Assembly (NCBI RefSeq): GCF_007827815.1
Contig: NZ_VITH01000010.1
Location: 194,670 to 258,669, forward strand
Source: Azospirillum brasilense
Lineage (GTDB): Bacteria; Pseudomonadota; Alphaproteobacteria; Azospirillales; Azospirillaceae
Direction of reading: 5' to 3'
Length of the DNA stretch: 64,000 nt
Positions within the stretch are counted from its first letter, which is position 1. Every line of letters begins with the position of its first letter. The notes under the pieces were generated by a model. That model was not told the DNA's origin. It was given only the letters and a program-made list of their open reading frames with translations, and did not search any database. The position numbers and the translations under genes were made by a program. Below are positions 41,133 to 51,000 of the stretch, piece after piece.

Positions 41133-41972
41133 TCACGCGGGGCGCAACGGGTCGAACCGGGCGAACCACTGGCCCGCGCCATCCGGCTCCGCGGCATCAT
41201 AATGCAGCGAAGACAGGCGCAGACGGCCGGCGCCCTCCAGCCGTGGCCCCGTCGCCATGGTGTGAAAGCCCTCTCCCCCCACCACTCGGTGGGCGATGGT
41301 GAGGTAGAGCCGCGACAGCGCCCCATCCCGCAGCATGGTGGACAGCATGCGGGGGCCGGTCAGCAGATACACGCTGCGAAAGCCGAGCCTGCCGAGTTCG
41401 CGGACCAGCGGAGCGCCCTCCACCGACTCCCCCCCTCCGGCGACGAACACTGGGACGCCGCGGGCCCGCAGCGCGTCGACCCGGTCGGGCGGGGCCTGCC
41501 GCCCCGTCGCGACCAGAACGCGCTGCTTCCCGCGGATGATGGACTCCGGCATCGGGAAGTCGAGGCTGGCGCTGGCGATCACGACGGCGGGCTGGGCGGA
41601 CAGGCCGTTCTCCCGCCGCCAGTCCGCCAGGTCACGATCCGTGGCCCGCGTCCCGATCTGCAACACATCGTCCAGCCGGCCCGCCGCGAGGTCGCGCAGG
41701 TAGCCGCCATGGGTGACCAGACAATCGGCCTGGGCCTGCAGTTCGAGGAACAGGCGGAAGTCGTTCCCGCTGGTGATCTCGACGGGGAGGTGACTGTCGC
41801 CGCTGATGGCGTCCGACACAGCGATGCGCCCGTCGAGGCTGCCGACGAAGCTCGCATAGACGAAGGGCGCACCGGCGCCGCCCAGGGTGTGCAGCGCGTC
41901 GGCCAGACAGAGCCCGGCCAACGCCACCTCCTCGGGCGGCCCCGGAAAAAGCCTCAGCACGCGCGCAGCCAT
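41133..41972 (-). CDS. RibD-type (DHFR-fold) reductase
   Basis: A 279-residue pyrimidine/pterin reductase-fold protein. The core shows PFVYASFVGSLDGRIAVSDA and DCLVTHGGYLRD, then RVLVATGRQ, VPVFVAGGGES and LTGPRMLSTMLRDG, a RibD C-terminal domain. The N-terminal 35 or so residues are extra. Family members reduce riboflavin intermediates or, in methylotrophs, dihydromethanopterin. Its place at the edge of the H4MPT region makes a dihydromethanopterin or related pterin reductase a fair hypothesis; riboflavin synthesis is less likely without other rib genes. Confidence 0.8.
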   Translation of the reverse strand: MAARVLRLFPGPPEEVALAGLCLADALHTLGGAGAPFVYASFVGSLDGRIAVSDAISGDSHLPVEITSGNDFRLFLELQAQADCLVTHGGYLRDLAAGRLDDVLQIGTRATDRDLADWRRENGLSAQPAVVIASASLDFPMPESIIRGKQRVLVATGRQAPPDRVDALRARGVPVFVAGGGESVEGAPLVRELGRLGFRSVYLLTGPRMLSTMLRDGALSRLYLTIAHRVVGGEGFHTMATGPRLEGAGRLRLSSLHYDAAEPDGAGQWFARFDPLRPA

Positions 41973-42040
41973 TCCCTACGATAGCACCGCCGCTCGCCTG
42001 GCCAACAGCGCGGAAGGAGGGGCGCGCCGCCCCCTCCCGG

Positions 42041-45000
42041 TCAGGAGAACCAGCGGGCGACGTCACCGGTCTGCCCGACGATGGTGATGCTCACCCCCGG
42101 ACGCAGGTCGAGCACGGTGCTGCCGTTCACCACCCGCGCCGACGCGATCACGGCCCGAAGGTCGAGCGAGGGGTCGAACAACGCCAGCCGGTCGGTGCCC
42201 GGCGTGAAGTCCATCACCATGGACCCGCCGGAGGCACTGCCGAAGGCGAAGACGTCCGCTCCGGCACCGCCCCACACCGTGTCGGCCCCCTGGTCGAGGA
42301 ACAGGAGATCGTCGCCCGCCCCGCCGGACATCACGTCGTCGCCGGCCCCGCCGAACAGCGTGTCGTTGCCGTCCTCGCCGAACAGCGTGTCGTTGCCCGC
42401 CCCGCCATCGGCCAGATCGTTGCCCGTCCCGAGCGACAGGATGTCGTCGCCGGCCCCACCGAACAACGTGTCGTTGCCTTCCTCGCCGAACAGCGTGTCG
42501 TTGCCCGCCCCGCCGTCGGCCAGATCGTTGCCCGTCCCGAGCGACAGGATGTCGTCGCCGTCCTCGCCAAACAGCGTGTCGTCGCCGTCGCCGCCGAAGA
42601 GGGTGTCGTTGCCGGTGCCGCCGAACAGGGCGTCGTTGCCGCCTTCGCCGATCAGGATGTCGTTGCCGGCACCGCCGCCCATCGTGTCGTTGCCGGCCCC
42701 GCCGCCCATCGTGTCGTTGTCGGCGCCGCCGTCCATCAGGTCGTCGCCGTCGCCGCCGTGCATCAGGTCGTCGCCGTCGTCGCCATACAGCGTGTCGTTG
42801 CCGAGCGTGCTGGCCACCGTGTCGTTGCCGCCGCCGCCCGACAGGAGATCGTCGCCGGGGCCGAGGATGATCGACTGGCTGCTGGCGTCGCCATACACCA
42901 CTTGGTTGCCCTCGCCGCCGACCAGCGTCGCCGAACCGATCACCGCGACGAAGGACACCCTGTCGAGCTGGACGGTCAGCGGTCCCGCGGCCCCGGTCGT
43001 GTCGATGACCAGGGCAGTCGGCATGGAGGAGCCCACCGCGGCACCGGTGACCCTGACCGCCGCCCCCGGCGTGGCCGGCGCGGTGAAGGCGAGCGTGCGC
43101 AGCAGCAGGGAAGCCTGCTGCGACAGCGTGCCCAGGTACCGGAGGCCGCCGCTGGAAAGGTCCGACCGCGAGGTCGATCCCGCCGTCGTGCGCGCCTCGA
43201 TCGCGCGGATCAGGTCGGCCTGCGCCAGGGTTGCCCCCTCGCGGTCCGCCGGGCCGCTCGCCGTCACGCCGACTCCGGTCGGCAGACCGACCTGCAGCGT
43301 GGTCATCAGCGTTGCCTGTCCGCTGGTGGGATCGGTCACCGTCTCCCGGACCAGCGGCACGTCGGCCAGCGCGGCGTTCGGGCTGCCAGGGTCCTCCACG
43401 CGGCCGACGGCGGGCGCCTGGATCACCACCGTGCTGAAGGACCTTCCGTTGACCTGCGACGCGAGCGTCTGGACCTTGGTGCCGTCCACCACCGCTCCGG
43501 CCGCCTTCGCCGCGGTCGCCGTCCCGGCCGCCGAGACGTTGCCCGCCGCGTCGGTCAGCGTGACCGCCAGGGACAGCGTCCCGTCGAACAGGCCGGACAC
43601 GTCGATGCCGCCGACCGTGCCGCCCGGCCCGGTGAGCGTTCCGGTCCCCGTCAGCGGATCGCCGCCCCCCGATGAGGTCAGTGTCCAGCGGTAGGCCGTC
43701 CCGCTCTCCCCGCCGGACAGGACGAACCCGACGTTGGTTTGCCGGGCCTGGTCGATGGACGCGTCGTTGAAGACCACCGAGGGCGTCGTCGGAGCGACGG
43801 TGTCGATGGACACCGACCGGGCGCCGGACAGCGGACCGGTGTTGCCGGCCGCGTCGGTCGCCCGCGCGGTGAAGCTATGGCCGCCGTCCGAGAGCGGCGT
43901 CGCGCTGAGGTCGACGACCCAGGCGCCTTGCGCGTCGGCGGTGACGGTCGCCACCTCCGTCCCGCCGTCGGACAGGGCGACGCGGCTGTTGGCTTCCGCC
44001 GTGCCCCGCACGAACAGCCGGTTGCGGTTGGTGACGGTCACCGGCTGCGCGCCGGCGGAGTCGATGCTCACGGCGGTGATGGTCGGGCTGGCCGGCGGCG
44101 TGACGTCCACCATCGGCAGGGTCAGCGTGCCGGTGGCCGGCGTGGTGACCCCGTCGCTGACGGTCACCGCGACCGTCGCGGTGGCGGCGGTGCCGCCGGT
44201 GATCCGCAGGGCGGCCAGCGTCGCGTTCACGTCGGCGACCGATCCGCTGATGGTCATCGTGCCGTTGCCCGCCGTCGCGACGCTCGCCTGCCCCGCCGCC
44301 GTGGCTCCCAGGATCGCCTGGGACGGGGTCAGGGTCACCGTGATCGACGGGCTGTCCGGATCGGTGACCTGGATGCCCGCCAGCGCCGTGTCGAGGCCCT
44401 GGTCCAGCGTGATCGGTTGCGGCAGGGTGAGCGTCGGGGCGACCAGGACCACCGGATCAGTGATGGTCACCGCGATGGTCGCCTCGGCGTCGGTCGTCAG
44501 CGTGCCGAGGTCGCTGGTCGTCACCCGGATCGTCCCGGCGGTCTGGCCCGCGGTGCCGGTGAAGGTCAGGGTGGCCAACGTCGCCGTGATGTCGGCCTGG
44601 GTGCCGAGCAGGCGCCAGACGCCCGCCGACGGCTGGGTCAGGGTCACCCCGCCCTGCGCCGTCAGAGCCAGCGCGCCGTTGGTGGGCGTCAGCGTGACCT
44701 GGAGGGTCGGGCTGTCATAGTCGCTGACCGACAGGCCGCTCACCGCCGTCGCCACACCGGACACCACCGACAGGCTGGCGGGCGCGCTGTGCTCCGGCGA
44801 GGACAGCACGCCGATGACCAGCAGGCTGTCCGCATCGGGGGTCAGCGGCTGGTCGTCGGAGGATTCGAAGCGGATCGACGCGCTGGTGACGTTGCGCGAC
44901 GCGGTGAACTCAAGCTGCTGCAGCGTGCGGTTCACGTCCTCCAGCGAGCCGGTGAGCCGGACCTTGCCGTTGCCGAGGTCGCTCGTCGTGGCCGAGCCGA

Positions 45001-48000
45001 AGAGCGGCAGGGTGAGCGTGCCGTTGGTCGGAGTCAGCACGACGGTCATCGTGCCGCCGTCGATGTCGGTGATCTCCAGCCCCAGCACCTCGGTCGAGCG
45101 GCCGGCGACGATGGTCGGGCTGCTCGGCAGCACGTTGGCCGGCGCCGACTGGACGGCGATGGCGAGCGTGCCCGAAGCGTCCGGCGTCGACGGATCGCCG
45201 TCGGCCACCGTCACCGCGATGCTGGCCGCCGTGTGCCCGCCGGCCCCGGTGAAGACCAGCGAGGCCAGCGTCGTGTTGACGTCGGCCACGCTGCCGCTGA
45301 TCGTCACGGTGCCGTCGCCGGCCGTGCTGATGGCGGCAGGCCCGGCGAGGCCGAGGCTGCCGTTGCCGGGCGTCAGGGTCACCGTCACCGTGGCGCTGTC
45401 GCCGTCCATCACCGACAGGCCGGCGATGGCCGCCGCCGTTCCCGCCACCACCGTCGGGGCGGTGGGCAGGGTCAGCGTCGGATCGATCGGGTCCTCGTTG
45501 CGGATGGTCCCGGACGCCGACGCCGTTTCGATCGCGGTCGCCGTGACGGACGGGTTGGACAGGGTGACGGTGAAGGTCTCGTCCGGCTCGATGTCGGTGT
45601 CGCCCGACACCAGGATGGTGATGGTCTTCGTCGTTTCGCCGTCGGCGAAGGAGACCGTGCCCGACGGCAGGGTTCCGCCGAAATCGGCGGCGTCGAGCGT
45701 GGCGCCGCCCGGCCCGTCGCTGGCCGCGACCGCCCAGGCCACCGTCAGGACGCCGCTGGCGCTGCCGGCGCGGGTGACGGTGAAGGTGAAGGCGGTGGTT
45801 CCGCTGTCTCCTTCCCGCTTGTCGGCATCGGTCGCCGCGATGGCGAGGCGCGACGGAATGACCACGGCCACCTGGGCCGCGCTGATCTGCTGTTGCAGGT
45901 TGGTGCCGGTGAAGGCGGCGACCGCACCCGACACGTCGCCGGCGGCGGTGCCGTTGCGCAGCTCGTCCGCCGCCGTGCCCTGGGCCACCACCTGGGCCTG
46001 GGCCATCTGGGTCAGCCCGTCGACGCCGCCGCTGTTGGTCGTTCCGGCGGTGATGACGGCGCCGTTCGACGCGGCGATGACGTTGGCGGCGCCGCCCGTC
46101 ACCGCGGCCAGCCTCACGCTGTCCACGGCCCCGATGCGCGCGCCGGCGGCGGCCAGGATGGCGGCCAGGACCGCCGGATCGGCGAGGTCGATGGTGCCGC
46201 CCGCCGGCACGGCCTTGATCGCGTCGGCGATGGCGCCGACCAGCGCCCGCCCGATCACGCCGCTGGCCCGCGGCGCGCCGATCACCACCCCGGCGAGCAC
46301 GGCGCTGCCCTGGACGATCACGTTGGCGACGCTGGCCGCCGCGGCCTGGGTCTTCAGCGCGGTCGCGATGGCCGCGGCGTCCGCCCCGGCCGTGGTGACC
46401 GCGACGATGGGGTCGTAGGCGAGCAGGTCGAGGCCGGCGTCGAGCCCGAGCTTGCTCTTCAGCTCGGTCGCCGCCGCGGCGATCTCGCCGTCCGTCCCGG
46501 CGAGCCCCGCCATGCCCATGATGATGGTGGTCAGCGGCGTGATGACCGACGCCGAGCCCGGCGCCTCGTAGACGCCGGTGAAGGCCAGGTTGGTCGAGAT
46601 GTCGGTGCCGCCGATCATGACGATGGGGCCGGACCCGCCGGGGATCGACCAGCTCCCCACCGCGTTGGTGGTCCCGAAGGCCTCGCCGTCGTCGAGCTGG
46701 CCGTTGGCATTGGCGTCGGCGAAGACCGTGGCGCCGGCGATGTAACCGTCGATGGCGTGGCCGCCGCGGACATTGACCATGACATGGCTGGTGACCGGCG
46801 CCGCGCTGCCGAAGGACAGGCCGGTGACGGTGTTGCCGGCGCTGTCGCGGATCTGCGCGCCGTTCAGGTCGATGGCCCCGGCGACGGCAATGCCGTCGCT
46901 GTCCAGATCGTCCGCTCCAACCGCGTAGCGGAACACCAGATTGCCGGAGTCCACGCGCAGGAAGGTGGCGTAGCGGGTCTGGGTTCCGATGGTCAGCGCC
47001 AGCCGCGGCGCGCCGCTGCCGGAGACGCTGACCGCGTCGCTGAAGGATACGGTGAAGTCCAGGGTGTCGCCGCGCGCCGCCAGATAGCGGCCGACCGCCG
47101 GGCCGCTCACCGCGGTGATGGTCGCGGCGTGGTCGTCGTTGAGGATGGTGCCGATCGCGGTGGCGTTCTCCACCGTGATCTTGGCCTCGGCCACCGTGGT
47201 CGAGGGGGAGAAGAGCAGGACCCGGAACCGCTCGTTGGCTTCCACCAGCCGGTCCCCGCTGATCGGAATGGTGATGGTCCTGCTGGTTTCGCCGGCGGCG
47301 AAGGTGACGGTGCCGCTGGGCAGCGTGCCGCCGAAGTCGGCGGCGTCCGCGAGGCTGCCGCTCAGGCCGGTCGTGTCGACCTGCCACTTGACCGTGGTGG
47401 CGCCCGAGGTGTCGCCCCGCCGGGTGATGGTGTAGGTCAGGCCGGTGGAGCCGCTGTTGCCCTCGGCGATCGACAGGCTGGACGGGGTGAGGCTCAGCCA
47501 TTGCACCGGCGTCAGGCTGATCGTCACCGCGCGGCCGACCAGGTTGGTCCCGTCGGACACGGCGTAGCTGAAGGACCCCGCCGCTCCGGTCGCGCCGAAG
47601 GGCGGCGTGTAGATCACCGCGGCGAGCTGGTCCGGCGTCAACGTGTCGCCGACGCTGAGCGCCGTGCCGTCGTAGCGCTGGAGCGTTCCGACCGTGGGCA
47701 GGCCGGTGACCGTGACGGTCAGCGGGTCGCCTTCCGGATCGACCGGCTTGTCGATCGACAGGCCGACGCGGCTGGAATTCTGGTCGATGGCGACGTGCTT
47801 GGCCTCCTGCACCGCCGGGGCGGTGTTGACGCCCCGCACGGTGATGGTCAGCGTCGCGGTCGAGGTCGCGCCGGCCTGGTCGGTGACGGTGTAGCTGACC
47901 GTCTCCTGCCGGGTCTGGCCGAACAGCAGCGTGCCGTATCCGCCCGCCGGATCGAAGCTGTAGCCACCGTCGGCGTTCAGCGTCAGCCGGCCGCCGCCGG

Positions 48001-51000
48001 CCAGGGTGATCGCCTGGCCGACGTTGGCGGCGTCGCCGTTCACCGCGCTCACGGTCAGCCGGTCGCCGGCGTCCGGGTCCGTGTCGTTGGCAAGCACGCC
48101 GCTCGACGCGATCACCGTGACCGGGGTGAGCCGGTCGGTGTCGCCCGTGTCGTTCACCGCGACCGGCGCGTCGTTGACGTTGGCGACTTGGATGGTCAGC
48201 AGGTCCGTGACCGTCGCGCCGGAGGAATCGGTCGCGGTGACGCGCACCGTCCGGGTGCCGACATCGGCATTGCCCGGCGTGCCGGACAGCCGCCCGGTGG
48301 CCGCGTCGAAGCTGAGCCAGGCGGGCAGCGCCGAACCGTCACCGCTGGTCGCGCTGAAGGTGAGGCTGTCGCCGGTGTCGGCGTCGGTGAAGGTCCCTGC
48401 CGGGATCGTGTAGGAGAAGGCCTGCCCCTGGTCCACGTTGCGGGTGCCGAGCGCCTGGGCCAGAACCGGCGCGTCGTTGACCGACAGGACGCTGATGCTG
48501 GTCGTGCTGCTCGTCACCGACGCGCCGTCCGCGTCGGTGACCGTCACGGTGAAGGCGGTCGTCTGCTGAGTGCCCGGGGCGGCCCGGTTGGCCGTCGGCT
48601 GGAAATCAAGCAGCCGCAGGGCTGCCTGGGCCGCCGCCGCCGAGCCGGCGGCCAGAGTGTAGGTTCCGGCGGACGACTTCACAAACCCACTGGCGGTGAG
48701 GCTGGCGGCGGTGAAGGCGCCGGTGGCGTCTCCGACCGTGCCGCCCGAATCGTGGACTGTGACCACGACCGTCTGGGCTTGCGCGGTCTGGTTGTCGGAA
48801 ACGGTCAGGCTGGTGAAGGGCTGGAGGCTGGCGGTGTCGTTGGCCGCTTGGCCAGCCATGGCACCGCCGATGACGGGCGCCGTGTTGCCGGATGGAGTCC
48901 GGGTGTCGATGGCATAGCCGATCGAGGTCGCCGACGCCGCCGGAGTGTTTCCGGCGGTGTCGCTCCAGCCAGTGGCAACGGTGATACGGCTGTCGGCAGC
49001 GAGCGTCTCCGCGCTGGGAGTCAGTATGGCCGTGTAAACCAACCCGTCGCTGCCGGGCAGGACGGACAGGTCCGACAGCGTCCCGTTCTGCGCGGAGACG
49101 GCTGACAGGGAAAAACCGACCGGCGCCTCGCTGAAGGTGAAGGTGACGGTTGCCGTCTCCCCCAAACCGAGCGTCGTCTTGTCCAGCGCGACGGTAACGG
49201 ACGGCGCTCCGCTGTCGACGGTGACGGTGAGAGCGGAGGAAGCCGTGGAAGTGTTGCCGGCGGCGTCGGTCACCATGGCGGTAAGCGTGTGGGCACCGTC
49301 GCCGAGCGAGCCTGCCGTGATGCTCCAGGCCCCCGCCGCCGAAGCCGTCACCGTGCCAAGAGCCGTCGCGCCTTCGTACAGCACCACAACGCCGGCCTCG
49401 GCCACCGTCCCGGTGATCACCGGAGCCGTCACGTTGGTCAGCGTGTCCGACGTCAAGCCGCTGTTCGAAGCGGACGCCAACGCCAGGGCGGAAGGAGCAT
49501 TGGCGCTGGTATCAATGGTCACGGTGAGAGCGGAGGAGACGGACGACGTGTTGCCGGCCGCATCGGTCACCGTGGCGGTCAGCGTGTGCGCGCCATCGCC
49601 CAGCGAGGCCGCCGTGATGCTCCAGGCCCCCGCCGCCGAAGCCGTCACCGTGCCAAGAGCCGCCGCGCCTTCGTACAGCACCACAACGCCAGCCTCGGCC
49701 ACCGTCCCGGTGACCACCGGAGCCGTCACGTTGGTCAGCGTGTCCGACGTCAAGCCGCTGTTCGAAGCCGTGGACAGAGCAAGACTGGTCGGCGACGACG
49801 CGCTGGTGTCGATGGTGACGGTGAGAGCGGAGGAGACGGACGACGTGTTGCCGGCCGCATCGGTCACCGTGGCGGTCAGCGTATGAGCCCCGTCGCCCAG
49901 CGAGCCTGCCGTGATGCTCCAAGCCCCCGCCGCCGAAGCCGTCACCGTGCCAAGAGCCGTCGCGCCTTCGTACAGCACGACCACGCCAGCCTCGGCCACC
50001 GTCCCGGTGATCACCGGGGCCGTCACGTTGGTCAGCGTGTCCGACGTCGAACCGCTGTTCGAAGCCGTGGACAGAGCAAGACTGGTTGGCGACGACGCGC
50101 TGGTGTCGATGGTGACGGTCAGCGCGGTCGAGCTGGACGACGTGTTGCCGGCGGCGTCGCTCACCGTGGCGGTCAGCGTGTGCGCGCCGTCGCCCAGCGA
50201 GGCCGCGGTGATGCTCCAGGCTCCGGCCGCTGATGCCGTCATCGTGCCAAGAGCCGTCGCGCCTTCGTACAGAACCACCACGCCGGCCTCGGCCACGCTG
50301 CCGGTGATCGCCGGGGCCGTCACGTTGGTCAGCGTGTCCGACGTCAAGCCGCTGTTCGAAGCTGCAGCGAGCGCCAGGGCGGAAGGAGCGTGGGCGCTGG
50401 TGTCGATGGTCACGAGGAGCGAACCTGACAATTCGCTCTCGACGCCGGATGAGACCACCGTGGCCGTCAAGGTCCAGGTCCCGTCGGCCAGCGTCGTGCT
50501 CGGAACCACCGACCAGTCGCCGGAACCGTTGACGGTTCCCGTCCCGATCTCGACACCGTTTCCGTATAGGCGCACAAGGACGCCGGGGTCGGCAGTTCCC
50601 GTCAGCGTAGGCTGGGACGCGTTTGTCACCGCGTCACCGGCCGTTCCGCTGTCCGACGCCGGGCTGAGGACCGGGATGGACGGGCCGACCGGCAGGACGA
50701 TCAGCGTGTCGGTGCCGTTGAGCGTCAGGGTCTGGAACGGCGTGAAGACGGTCTCGACACCGGAAACGAAGAGCGTCCCATGGTTGCCGGCAGGGGTGAA
50801 GGTCACCACGTCGTTGCCGACGCCGCCGATCAGGGTTTGCAGCTCGGTCACGGTGAGCGTGTTGCCCGCACTGTCACCCAGCGTCACCACGTCGAGGCCG
50901 GAACCGCCCGTCAGCGTCTCGACGCCGCTCACCAGCAGCGTGTTGCCGGCGCCGCCCAGCGTCACCACGTCGGTGCCGACGCCGCCCGTCAGCGTCTCGA

